Assembly: GCA_020722685.1 (NCBI GenBank)
Contig: DYKH01000085.1
Location: 1-22,870 of the forward strand
Length of the DNA stretch: 22,870 nucleotides
Source: Caldithrix sp.
Lineage (GTDB): Bacteria > KSB1 > UBA2214 > DYKH01
Direction of reading: 5' to 3'
In this document: in pieces, positions 1 to 8,008 of the stretch
Layout: every line of letters begins with the position of its first letter
Position numbering within the stretch: the stretch's first letter is position 1
Notes under the pieces: model-generated
The model's input: only the letters and a program-made list of their open reading frames with translations
Told to the model about the DNA's origin: nothing
Database searches by the model: none
Translations under genes and position numbers: made by a program

Positions 1-407
1 TCTTATGGTCTGGGCAGGGAACACCGCGTTGTTGAACTCGAAGTCGAAGGTCTCGTAACTTGTTTTCCTGGCGAGTTCATGACGACGTTGGATGACCTCC
101 TAGGCTGTCTTTGCCTTCATGCCCTGCCGGTGTTCATTCTTGTTCCCCGCGACAAGATCCTTGATTTCCTCAGCGCAGGGGACAAGGTACTCAAACGCCA
201 GCTGCGGTTTTCGATTGGCAGGCAAGATCGTCGAGAGAATGGCAAGGGTCGCCGCGAAATCCAAATAGGTAGGGAATGAAAGCTTTTCGAGGCAATTGAC
301 GTAATGAATGAAGGTCTTTTTGTCCAAGCCAGGACAACAGTAATAGCACGATACGAATCGCCAGCTTTGTAATGTACGAGAATTTGATACAGCAGTTCTT
401 CGATCAT
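1..407 (-). pseudogene. istA: IS21-family transposase (IstA) N-terminal remnant, broken
   Basis: Read on the minus strand from 407, the first frame begins MIEELLYQILVHYKAGDSYR, the usual IstA start with its helix-turn-helix region. Near position 335-345 the homologous reading moves to another frame (LDKKTFIHYVNCLEK and onwards). A TAG at 100-102 then interrupts KTA-EVIQRRHEL, where I would expect a Trp codon. The reading continues towards the left edge. IstA is the DDE transposase of IS21 elements and works with the IstB ATPase. The frameshift and the nonsense codon make this copy inactive. Its 5' end faces the repeats at 473-584, as expected for the istA end of an IS21 element. The family call rests on remembered similarity; decay is seen directly. 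Confidence 0.6.
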
Positions 408-472
408 CCTTTAGTACCCCATAATCCCTCCGTGTCCTTTCGGAACGGAGGATAGTGTACCCTAAGGGAGGA

Positions 473-584
473 GGTCCGTTTATCGTGACCCTGCTGGTCC
501 GTTTATCGTGACCCTAGACCGCGATCTTTAGTCCAATTATCATGACCCTAGAAGACTTAAACTAGGGGAATATCGTGACCCCCC
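473..584. repeat. Four short direct repeats, probable IS21-type terminal repeats
   Basis: The 20-bp unit GGTCCGTTTATCGTGACCCT occurs exactly twice (473-492 and 496-515, period 23). Two degenerate copies follow: agtccaattatcatgaccct (530-549) and a copy around 566-584 centred on aatatcgtgacc. IS21 elements carry several such repeats inside each end as transposase-binding sites, and these lie just upstream of the istA remnant. The rest of the gap between istA and anmK holds only the promoter candidate at 673-701. Confidence 0.6.
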
Positions 585-672
585 TACAGCATGCTGCAGA
601 AGGATCGGATATGATTCCTCATTATGCAATACATCGGGCTGCGGACCTTCAATTGCAGAATGCGTGCCTCTA

Positions 673-701
673 TTGTGAGAAAGTATTCAGGAGCGTATAA
701 A
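673..701 (+). promoter_or_regulatory. Candidate sigma-70 promoter of the anmK operon
   Basis: TTGTGA (673-678) and TATAAA (696-701) are separated by 17 bp and lie 26 bp before the anmK start. It is the best promoter-like pair in this gap, which otherwise carries only IS repeats. The start site is not known. Confidence 0.45.
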
Positions 702-727
702 AACCTACACAACAAGGCGGTATATTT

Positions 728-1969
728 ATGCAGTCAGCAAGAATAGCTAGTTCTCTATCGCATCTCTCTCCATATCAAACAAAACGCGACCATCTTCTCG
801 TAGGAATCATGTCGGGCACTTCTTTTGACGGCATAGATGCAGTGCTCGTGCGTTGTACCACTGATGCAGATGGGCGCATCGAGTCGCTCGCAATGGAAGG
901 GCACTATTCTCTTGCGTATTCTGGAGAACTCCAGAAGCGGCTGTTTGCACTTTGTTCAGTCGACACTGCTCGCATTGATGAGCTCGTCTATGCTCACGCA
1001 GCGCTCGCAGAATGGTATGCGTATGCAGTGAAAGGGCTCCTCGATACATCCGGCCGAAATCCATTGGATGTAGACGCCATCTGTCTCCATGGCCAGACGG
1101 TGTGGCATGCGCCTTTGGCTCGAACATTTCCTGGGCCGTTGGGGCAGTCGATCGCCGCGCGCGGAACTCTGCAGATAGGTTCTGCTCCCTTCTTGCATGA
1201 ACGCACCGGTATTCCTGTCATGTATGACTTTCGGTCGCGAGATATGGCCGCAGGTGGCGAGGGTGCTCCCCTTGCGCCTTTTGTAGATGCGCTTCTGTTC
1301 GGAAGCCCGGGAAAGGGGCGTGTTGTCCAGAACATTGGCGGAATCGGAAATGCAACAGTTATTCCGCCAGGTGCAGGCAACGATTCCGTAATTGCCTTCG
1401 ATACCGGCCCAGGGAACATGATAATCGATGCACTTGCCGTGCGATTCACGAATGGATTGCTCACGTATGACAGGGATGGAATGCTCGCTGCCCGTGGTCA
1501 TGTGCATGATGAGTTGCTCGATCCGTTCCTTAAGGACCCTTATTTTTCCCGCAAGCCTCCAAAGAGCACTGGTCGCGAAGTGTATGGAGTAGCATTTGTG
1601 GATACATTTGTAGAGCGTGGAAAGTCGCTGGGTCTCTCAGACAACGATATTATCGCTACGGCCACTGCATTTACCGCTGAGACCATTGTGCGGGCTTACC
1701 GGGATTTTGTTTTCCCCCTGGCACACATCGACGATGTCGTTATTGGCGGAGGAGGAGCACTCAATCCCACCCTCATGGCGATGATTCGTCAGCGGCTGGC
1801 AGCGCACATTTCGCTAAAAACTACGGCAGATTTTGGCATTCCGGTTCTTGCGCGTGAAGCCATTGCATTCGCAGTGCTGGGGCACGAGGCACTTATGGGC
1901 CACTCATCCAATCTGCCTGCAGTTACAGGTGCCTCGCATGAGGCGATTTTAGGATGCATTACGCTATAA
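728..1969 (+). CDS. anmK: Anhydro-N-acetylmuramic acid kinase
   Basis: AnmK hydrolyses the 1,6-anhydro bond of anhydro-MurNAc and phosphorylates it with ATP, giving MurNAc-6-phosphate in the cytoplasm: the entry step for recycled cell-wall sugar. The 413-residue protein shows the nucleotide-binding motif GIMSGTSFDGID (26-37), LHGQTVWH (120-127), RDMAAGGEGAPL (171-182) with the likely catalytic Asp172, NIGGIGN (202-208) and FDTGPGN (224-230). E. coli AnmK is about 370 residues, so there is an N-terminal extension of about 20 residues. The start follows AAGGCGG and no later ATG precedes the motif. It heads the operon with the peptide importer. Its product is the substrate of MurQ, encoded at 14416. 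Confidence 0.95.
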   Translation: MQSARIASSLSHLSPYQTKRDHLLVGIMSGTSFDGIDAVLVRCTTDADGRIESLAMEGHYSLAYSGELQKRLFALCSVDTARIDELVYAHAALAEWYAYAVKGLLDTSGRNPLDVDAICLHGQTVWHAPLARTFPGPLGQSIAARGTLQIGSAPFLHERTGIPVMYDFRSRDMAAGGEGAPLAPFVDALLFGSPGKGRVVQNIGGIGNATVIPPGAGNDSVIAFDTGPGNMIIDALAVRFTNGLLTYDRDGMLAARGHVHDELLDPFLKDPYFSRKPPKSTGREVYGVAFVDTFVERGKSLGLSDNDIIATATAFTAETIVRAYRDFVFPLAHIDDVVIGGGGALNPTLMAMIRQRLAAHISLKTTADFGIPVLAREAIAFAVLGHEALMGHSSNLPAVTGASHEAILGCITL

Positions 1970-2052
1970 ATTTTTTTCAAATTGTGCGAATTGCCTCTGG
2001 CGCGATGATAAGAACTGTATTAAAATATTTTTTCGAAAATGTAATTCACATA

Positions 2053-2059
2053 CAGGAGG
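2053..2059 (+). promoter_or_regulatory. Strong ribosome binding site fixing the start of the peptide-binding protein
   Basis: AGGAGGT lies 5 bp before the ATG at 2065. The frame stays open back to 1954, inside anmK, but the ribosome site and the signal peptide immediately after 2065 decide the start. Confidence 0.85.
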
Positions 2060-2064
2060 TGTGT

Positions 2065-3576
2065 ATGAAACGATTCCTCGCTGTCGGGCTTGCTCTCATC
2101 ATGATAGCAGGTGCGATCCCTACAGCATTCGCTGCCGGAGAAGAGAAGGTCCTCACGATCGGCGTAGATCAGGAAGCTATCGGTCTGGACCCACATATCG
2201 TCACTTCATTTTCTTCACATCGCCGCGTGGACCTGCTCTACAACAAGCTGGTACGTCACGACGAAAACCTCAAGATTGTTCCAGATCTTGCTGAGTCCTG
2301 GGAAGTTCCCGATAATACAACGTACATCTTTAATCTTCGCAAGGGTGTGAAGTTTCACGATGGATCGGAAATGACCGCGCAAGATGTGGAATTTTCGCTC
2401 AATCGGATTTTGGACCCCAAAACCGCTGCGCCCGGACGCTCCTATATCTCTTCTATTAAATCTATTGAAGTGTTGGGACCCTACAAGGTCAAAGTGACCC
2501 TGTCGGCGCCGCTTGCTTCTTTCCTGGAAGGGCTCACAAGCAATAACTGCGCGATTGTATCCAAGGCAGCGGTCGCGAAATATGGGAATCTCCAAAAAGT
2601 GGAAGCCGGAACGGGGCCGTTCATGCTCAAAGAATGGATTCCCGACAATTCCATGACTTTGGTAAAAAACCCCAGCTATTTTGAAAAGGGTTTGCCATAT
2701 CTCGACAAAGTCATATTCCGTGTCATTCCAGAGCAGGCCTCCTTGCTCGCGGGCATAAAGGCTGGAACACTCGACATGGCGCAGATCAATGATGCCAGCA
2801 CCATTCTGCTTGCAAAGAAAGATAGCAAGATCGTTGTCATGCAAAAACCAGGAATCAATGTGCGCACTTTTGGATTCAATGTTACACGCAAACCTTTCGA
2901 TGATGTCCGTGTGCGACAGGCGCTCTCGCTTGCAATTGACCGCAGCGAAATCGTGGCCGTGGCGGAATTCGGCATGGCGCAGCCGACTGGTCCCATTCCG
3001 GCAGGTGCAACGCAGTGGGCTTTGCCGCTGAGCAAACTTCCATACTACACGCCGGATTATGCAAAGGCAAAATCGCTGCTTGCAGAAGCAGGTTTCCCGA
3101 ATGGATTCAGCTTCAAGATTGTGTGTTCGAATTCTTTCGAGGGGGGTCTGTCCGTTGCCCAAGTTGTTCAAAATCAGCTGAAGAAAATTGGCGTGAATGC
3201 CGACCTCGAAGTCGTAGAATGGGGAATGTACATCGATCGATGGGTCAAGCGCGATTTTGATTCGATGGTCGAGCTTCGTGGCGGTTCTGGCGAGCCCGAT
3301 CGTTTCCTCTATCGCACGATCTACTCAACGGGAGGCGTGAACAACTTCCTGTTCAAGGATGCCGACGTGGATCGTCTTTTGGATAAAGGTCGTGTACTGA
3401 CCAGCTATGGCGAGCGCAAACCTGTGTACGATCAACTGCAGGTGATGCTCGCCGAGAAAGCGCCCATCATTTTCCTCTATTGTCCATTTGAGACACACGT
3501 CGTGAATAAAGCGGTAAAGGGCTTCAAGCAGATCGGAGATGGAAGCATCTACTATTTGGTTCAAACACAGAAATGA
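2065..3576 (+). CDS. ABC transporter peptide-binding protein (SBP family 5, DppA/OppA type)
   Basis: Extracytoplasmic binding protein of an Opp/Dpp-type importer, 503 residues. Residues 1-23 form a signal peptide (KR, hydrophobic core, then TAFA before AGEEK); there is no lipobox Cys, so it should be soluble in the periplasm or shed by signal peptidase I. The mature part has the family-5 pattern: a GLDPH region, LAESWEVPDNTTYIFNLRKG followed by KFHDG, and DVRVRQALSLAIDR. It is followed by the two permeases and two ATPases, with a hairpin in the gap to the first permease. Substrate is unknown. Location next to anmK suggests murein peptides or muropeptides (compare E. coli MppA), which is inference. 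Confidence 0.92.
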   Translation: MKRFLAVGLALIMIAGAIPTAFAAGEEKVLTIGVDQEAIGLDPHIVTSFSSHRRVDLLYNKLVRHDENLKIVPDLAESWEVPDNTTYIFNLRKGVKFHDGSEMTAQDVEFSLNRILDPKTAAPGRSYISSIKSIEVLGPYKVKVTLSAPLASFLEGLTSNNCAIVSKAAVAKYGNLQKVEAGTGPFMLKEWIPDNSMTLVKNPSYFEKGLPYLDKVIFRVIPEQASLLAGIKAGTLDMAQINDASTILLAKKDSKIVVMQKPGINVRTFGFNVTRKPFDDVRVRQALSLAIDRSEIVAVAEFGMAQPTGPIPAGATQWALPLSKLPYYTPDYAKAKSLLAEAGFPNGFSFKIVCSNSFEGGLSVAQVVQNQLKKIGVNADLEVVEWGMYIDRWVKRDFDSMVELRGGSGEPDRFLYRTIYSTGGVNNFLFKDADVDRLLDKGRVLTSYGERKPVYDQLQVMLAEKAPIIFLYCPFETHVVNKAVKGFKQIGDGSIYYLVQTQK

Positions 3577-3614
3577 TGTGATCAGAACTGATAAAGAAGC
3601 ATCATAGCACAGCA

Positions 3615-3639
3615 GAATCGCCGGCGTTGCCGGCGATTC
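3615..3639 (+). terminator. Intercistronic hairpin between binding protein and permease genes
   Basis: A perfect 11-bp stem (GAATCGCCGGC / GCCGGCGATTC) with a 3-nt loop is followed only by TTTC. It could act as a partial terminator or as an mRNA 3' stabiliser, giving more binding protein than membrane components. Confidence 0.7.
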
Positions 3640-3666
3640 TTTCATAATTCGCAAGGATGAATACCG

Positions 3667-4629
3667 ATGGGTCGCTATATTTTTAGAAGGCTACTTTCGC
3701 TCATACCTGTTCTTCTTGGTGTTTCTGTAATTGTGTTTTTTCTCGTGCGATTGATACCTGGATCAGCGTTGCAGATGTATCTCGGGACTCAGGTCGAGGC
3801 AACTCCTTCCCAGATGGTAGAATTGCGCCGCATTTTTGGCGAGGATAAGCCGGTTGCCGTGCTCTATGTCGAATGGCTGAAGCGAATGCTGCAGGGGGAT
3901 TTAGGTTATTCGCTCAGAACTGGGCGCGAGGTCCTACCCGATATTTTGCAAAGACTTCCCTTGAGCATAGAACTGACATTCTACGCACTCTTCCTTTCCC
4001 TGATCATTGGGATTCCGCTCGGTATTTTTTCTGCACTGAAACATGACCCAATTTCTGATGTATCGATACGCATCACAGGCTTGCTCGGCCTTTCTTTGCC
4101 ACAGTTTTGGCTTGCATCGCTCATGGTGATCGCTTTTTCCGGCCTTCATGGTTGGATACCCATGGGCAATTATGTGAGCCTTTTTCAGGCACCCCTCGAT
4201 AATTTACGCATGCTTTTTTTCCCCTCGCTCGCCATTGGTATTGGTCTGGCTGCGGTTATCATGAGGTACACACGCAATAGCATGCTCGAAGTGCTCCAAA
4301 TGGATTATATACGGACAGCGCAGGCCAAAGGACTCGCAAAGCGCATAGTAATTGTTCGCCACGCGCTTAAAAATGCAATTCTCCCGGTGATCACGGTTGC
4401 TGGCTTTAATACTGGTTATCTTCTTGGGGGTGCGATTGTCATAGAGGAGGTATTTGCGCTACCGGGCATGGGGAGACTCGCACTCTACGCAATCTATCAG
4501 AGAGATTATTCACTCATACAGGGCATTGTGCTCGTAATTGCTGCGCTCTTTGTCCTTGTGAATCTTGCCACCGACCTCATCTATGCGGCAGTGGATCCCA
4601 GGATTCGACTCGAAACACAGGAGGTGTGA
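3667..4629 (+). CDS. Peptide ABC transporter permease, DppB type
   Basis: Inner-membrane permease of 320 residues, the normal length for DppB/OppB. It starts with MGRYIFRRLLSLIPVLLGVS, the usual first transmembrane helix of the family. It carries the EAA-type ATPase-contact loop (KNAILPVITVAGFNTGYLLG) followed by GAIVIEEVFALPGMG near residues 235-275. It forms the channel with the DppC-type partner encoded 3 bp downstream. An AAGGAT ribosome site precedes the ATG. The last codons contain the AGGAGGTG ribosome site of the next gene, which suggests coupled translation. Confidence 0.94.
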   Translation: MGRYIFRRLLSLIPVLLGVSVIVFFLVRLIPGSALQMYLGTQVEATPSQMVELRRIFGEDKPVAVLYVEWLKRMLQGDLGYSLRTGREVLPDILQRLPLSIELTFYALFLSLIIGIPLGIFSALKHDPISDVSIRITGLLGLSLPQFWLASLMVIAFSGLHGWIPMGNYVSLFQAPLDNLRMLFFPSLAIGIGLAAVIMRYTRNSMLEVLQMDYIRTAQAKGLAKRIVIVRHALKNAILPVITVAGFNTGYLLGGAIVIEEVFALPGMGRLALYAIYQRDYSLIQGIVLVIAALFVLVNLATDLIYAAVDPRIRLETQEV

Positions 4630-4632
4630 TAC

Positions 4633-5463
4633 ATGGCGCGGCTCTTGAAAAACCCTATTGCACTTGTCGGGCTTGTCATCATAGTTGTGTATCTGCTCAT
4701 TGTGATTGTTTCGCAATTCTGGCTGCCTTTTGATCCTCTGCAGATGGATGTAGCGCATATTCTCGAATCTCCTACATTCAGCACAGGGCATTTGTTCGGC
4801 ACCGACGAATTTGGGCGCGATATTTTGAGCAGAATTATGAAAGGTACAGGCATTTCGCTTCTGATTGCAGTGCTGGCGACCTCAATAGGAGCCACTATCG
4901 GGACATTCATGGGTGTGTGGGCGGGATTTCTTGGTGGAGCATGGGATCACTGGATCATGCGACTCGCCGATGTGCTTTTTTCATTCCCATCGCTTTTGCT
5001 TGCTATTTTTGTTATGGCTATCCTTGGCGAAAATACCTACAACGTGATCATCGCGGTTTCGATAGTGTACATTCCTCAATTCGCCAGGGTGAGTCGCGGT
5101 GCAGTACTAGCCATAAAAAATAATGAATTTGTGAGGGCTGCTTTTTCGAGTGGAGCAGATAAGCGTTTTGTACTCTTGCGACATCTATTGCCCAATATAA
5201 TGATGCCTATCATCGTGCAGAGCTCTCTTTCTCTAAGTGTGGCCATTCTGCTCGAGTCGGCGCTGAGTTTTCTCGGCCTCGGCGTACAGCCTCCGCATCC
5301 ATCATGGGGAAATATGCTGAGCAGCGCACGAAAAGTGATGATGTTGGCGCCATGGACAGCGATCTATCCTGGACTCGCAATTATGGGTCTCGTGCTTGGG
5401 TTCAATCTGCTTGGCGATGGGCTGCGCGATATCCTCGATCCGCGTCTACGGAACATAAAGTAG
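4633..5463 (+). CDS. Peptide ABC transporter permease, DppC type
   Basis: Second inner-membrane permease, 276 residues. It has the DppC pattern: a first helix at about residues 8-30, a periplasmic stretch with HLFGTDEFGRDILSR, then the EAA loop HLLPNIMMPIIVQSSLSLSV and SALSFLGLGVQPPHPSWG. It pairs with the DppB-type permease. Only 3 bp separate the two genes, and the ribosome site AGGAGGTG lies at the end of the previous gene. Substrate specificity cannot be read from this subunit. Confidence 0.94.
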   Translation: MARLLKNPIALVGLVIIVVYLLIVIVSQFWLPFDPLQMDVAHILESPTFSTGHLFGTDEFGRDILSRIMKGTGISLLIAVLATSIGATIGTFMGVWAGFLGGAWDHWIMRLADVLFSFPSLLLAIFVMAILGENTYNVIIAVSIVYIPQFARVSRGAVLAIKNNEFVRAAFSSGADKRFVLLRHLLPNIMMPIIVQSSLSLSVAILLESALSFLGLGVQPPHPSWGNMLSSARKVMMLAPWTAIYPGLAIMGLVLGFNLLGDGLRDILDPRLRNIK

Positions 5464-5473
5464 GGGGTAGCAC

Positions 5474-6490
5474 ATGATGTTTGGAACAGAGCCCATCCTC
5501 AGCGTTCGCAATCTCAGCACACACTTCGTCTCATCCTCTGGGACAGTCAAAGCAGTAGATGGCGTATCCTTCAATGTGCACAAAGGGGAGATATTCGGAA
5601 TTGTTGGCGAATCAGGATCAGGCAAGAGCGTCACCAATCTTTCAATATTACGCCTCATACCCACACCTCCAGGGCAGATCGCAGAAGGAGAGGTTCTGCT
5701 CCATGGCAAGAATCTCCTGGCAGCGAACGAACAGGAATTGCAGATGGTGCGGGGTGGTAATATTTCAATGATTTTTCAGGATCCCATGACTTCGCTCAAC
5801 CCGCTTTTGCGGGTGTCTCTCCAGATTGTGGAAGCACTTGAACTGCATCATGGTCTCTCGCGCAAAGAGGCCGAAAAAAAAGCGGTGGAATTATTGAAAG
5901 CGGTTGGCATACCCGATGCGGAACGCAGGGCGCGCGAATATCCTCACCAGTTTTCTGGTGGAATGCGACAGCGCGTCATGATTGCCATGGCGATTGGATG
6001 TAATCCCGATCTTCTCATTGCAGACGAGCCGACCACTGCGCTCGATGTCACCATTCAGGCGCAAATTCTTGATCTTATACGGCGTCTCTCAGAAACACGC
6101 ACCATGTCAGTCATTCTTGTAACACATGATTTGGGCGTCGTCGCAGGCATGTGCGATACTGTAGCCGTAATGTATGCCGGCAAGATTGTCGAGCAAGCTT
6201 CGGTCGACCCTCTTTTCCACGAGCCCAAGCACCCATATACCCAAGGGCTGCTTGCATCGGTGCCGCGCATCGACAGCGCATGGACCGAACGGCTGTATTC
6301 CATCCCCGGAGCACCGCCCAGCCTTATGGACTTGCCTTCTGGCTGTGCTTTTGTTCCCCGCTGTGAGCATGCCATGCCCATCTGTTCAAAGTCGTTCCCA
6401 CCTCAGATCGAGATGGATGATGGAGCAGGCGGCACGCGGAGAGTCCGTTGCTGGCTCCACGCGAACGACACTGCAGGAGTACAGCCATGA
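5474..6490 (+). CDS. Peptide ABC transporter ATPase, DppD/OppD type
   Basis: Cytoplasmic ATPase, 338 residues. Walker A GESGSGKS is at 45-52; the signature FSGGMRQR, the Walker [13 protein letters not shown] and the switch HDLGVV follow in order. The C-terminal oligopeptide extension holds four cysteines in the pattern C-x5-C-x6-C-xn-C (CAFVPRC, then C of PICSK, then RVRCW). In some DppD/OppD proteins this arrangement binds an iron-sulphur cluster. It starts with a double ATG (5474 and 5477) and GGGGGT upstream; the exact initiator is uncertain. Its stop overlaps the next start as ATGA. Confidence 0.94.
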   Translation: MMFGTEPILSVRNLSTHFVSSSGTVKAVDGVSFNVHKGEIFGIVGESGSGKSVTNLSILRLIPTPPGQIAEGEVLLHGKNLLAANEQELQMVRGGNISMIFQDPMTSLNPLLRVSLQIVEALELHHGLSRKEAEKKAVELLKAVGIPDAERRAREYPHQFSGGMRQRVMIAMAIGCNPDLLIADEPTTALDVTIQAQILDLIRRLSETRTMSVILVTHDLGVVAGMCDTVAVMYAGKIVEQASVDPLFHEPKHPYTQGLLASVPRIDSAWTERLYSIPGAPPSLMDLPSGCAFVPRCEHAMPICSKSFPPQIEMDDGAGGTRRVRCWLHANDTAGVQP

Positions 6491-7497
6491 GCACCCAACA
6501 CCCCTTGCTGGAAGTAAAGAATCTCAAGGTGTATTTCCCTATAGAGAAAGGGATTATAATTCGAAAACGCATTGGGTGGCTCAAAGCCGTCGACGATGTG
6601 AGTTTTTTAGTGCAACAGGGAGAGGCGGTCGGGCTAGTCGGTGAATCAGGTTGTGGTAAATCGACAACCGCGCTTTCCATTGCGCATTTGCAGCGCATTA
6701 CAAGCGGCCAGATACTCTTTGAAGGCAAGAACCTGAGTGGACTTTCACCAAAAGAATTGTACGCCGAGCGACGGAATTTCCAGATGGTGTTCCAGGATCC
6801 ATATTCATCACTTGACCCACGCATGACCGCATTCGATTCTATCGCTGAGCCGCTTAGAATTCAGAAGCGGCGGGGTTCACTGCAGCTCAGCGAAGAGGAT
6901 ATCCGCGCAAAGGTGCTCGATCTGATGGATAAAGTAGGACTATCCCGAACATTTGCTCACCGCTATCCGCACGAATTTTCTGGTGGCCAGCGTCAACGCA
7001 TAGGTATTGCCAGAGCCTTAGCGCTCTCGCCAAAACTTGTCATTGCGGATGAGCCTGTGAGCGCATTGGATGTTTCGATTCAGTCGCAGATACTCAACCT
7101 CATGAAAGATCTGCAGAAAGAGCTCGGCCTCACATACCTCTTCATCGCGCATAATCTTGCTATCGTTGAGTATTTCTGCAGCAGAATTATAGTCATGTAT
7201 CTTGGCACTATCGCCGAAATTGCGCCTTCAGAATTATTGTATCGGGATCCCTTGCATCCATATACAAAAGCACTTCTCTCTGCAGTACCCATTCCCGATC
7301 CTCCCCGGGAACGGCAGAGATCTCGAATTCTCCTCAAAGGCGATGTTCCTTCTCCCAGCCAAGAGCGAAGAGGTTGTCCGTTTTTCGAGCGTTGCCCCTC
7401 TGCGATGGATATCTGCAAAGCACATCGCCCTGTTCTTCATGCAGTGAGTTCGGAGCATATGGTCGCTTGCCATTTGTATAGCAAAGAGGGGAATTAA
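6487..7497 (+). CDS. Peptide ABC transporter ATPase, DppF/OppF type
   Basis: Partner ATPase, 336 residues from the ATG at 6487, which overlaps the preceding stop as ATGA; an upstream in-frame ATG at 6448 lies deep in the previous gene and is less likely. Walker A is GESGCGKS (52-59), the signature is FSGGQRQR, Walker B is LVIADEPVSALD and the switch is HNLAIV. The C-terminus has the cysteine pattern CPFFERC, then DICK, then ACHLY, as in the DppD-type partner. It completes a full importer (binding protein, two permeases, two ATPases) in one operon with anmK. Confidence 0.94.
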   Translation: MSTQHPLLEVKNLKVYFPIEKGIIIRKRIGWLKAVDDVSFLVQQGEAVGLVGESGCGKSTTALSIAHLQRITSGQILFEGKNLSGLSPKELYAERRNFQMVFQDPYSSLDPRMTAFDSIAEPLRIQKRRGSLQLSEEDIRAKVLDLMDKVGLSRTFAHRYPHEFSGGQRQRIGIARALALSPKLVIADEPVSALDVSIQSQILNLMKDLQKELGLTYLFIAHNLAIVEYFCSRIIVMYLGTIAEIAPSELLYRDPLHPYTKALLSAVPIPDPPRERQRSRILLKGDVPSPSQERRGCPFFERCPSAMDICKAHRPVLHAVSSEHMVACHLYSKEGN

Positions 7498-7499
7498 AA

Positions 7500-8006
7500 A
7501 TGAACCTGCACATTGAAGAAGCAAAACCCGAAGACATTGTGGAATGCGCGAGGATAGCGTGCGAAACCGAGATTGGAAAACGCTATGGATTTGTTGAGAA
7601 TATTCTTGTTGAAAAAATGCAGAGTCGGGCGCGACAAGGCGATGTGGTTTTAGTAGCGCGAGAGATAGACACCACAGAAGCAGCTTCTCGCGTTGCTTCT
7701 TCCTTTTGCGACATCGTGGGCTTTGCGTGGATCGATATAAAAGGTGGTTTTGGACAAGCTCCCTATCTCAAGCTCATTGCAATCGATGCAAAAAAGCGGA
7801 GTAGTGGCGCTGGTGCTCAGTTGCTCTCGGCCTTCGAAGAGAGGACAAAAGGCGTGGGGCGCGCGTGGTTTTTGCTTGTCTCTGATTTTAATGACAGGGC
7901 TATCCATTTTTATGAAAAACACGGATATGCGAAAGTCGGCGAACTTCCAGATTTTGCAAAAGATGGCATTACGGAACTCATCATGTATAAGCGGCAGGAG
8001 CGCTAG
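7500..8006 (+). CDS. GNAT-family N-acetyltransferase
   Basis: A 168-residue protein of the GCN5-related acetyltransferase fold. The acetyl-CoA site is visible as LIAIDAKKRSSGAGAQLLSA (about 91-110), with the R-x-x-G-x-G/A core. The following strand and helix contain FNDRAIHFYEKHGYAKVGEL, typical of motif B. It starts 2 bp after the importer ATPase, with GAGGGG upstream, and is followed 2 bp later by the AmiE-like gene, so it belongs to this operon. Its acceptor is unknown. An amine exposed by muropeptide breakdown is a reasonable guess from context only. Confidence 0.88.
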   Translation: MNLHIEEAKPEDIVECARIACETEIGKRYGFVENILVEKMQSRARQGDVVLVAREIDTTEAASRVASSFCDIVGFAWIDIKGGFGQAPYLKLIAIDAKKRSSGAGAQLLSAFEERTKGVGRAWFLLVSDFNDRAIHFYEKHGYAKVGELPDFAKDGITELIMYKRQER

Positions 8007-8008
8007 CA

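Noticed and set aside
268..315. Ferredoxin-like domain in the linker of the ETF fusion (residues 268-315)
   Set aside because: Some bifurcating lactate-system ETF alpha subunits carry such a domain, but this linker has only C267 just before it and no Cys cluster. Coordinates here are protein residues, not bases.
473..584. CRISPR array
   Set aside because: Only four short copies with unequal, very short spacing and degeneration; no cas genes. The copies fit IS21 terminal repeats better.
1954..2064. Upstream start of the peptide-binding protein
   Set aside because: The 37 extra residues would precede a clear signal peptide; AGGAGGT marks 2065.
2215..3171. Long minus-strand open frame opposite the peptide-binding protein
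   Set aside because: It has no recognisable domain and no ribosome site, and lies wholly antisense to a clear family-5 binding protein.
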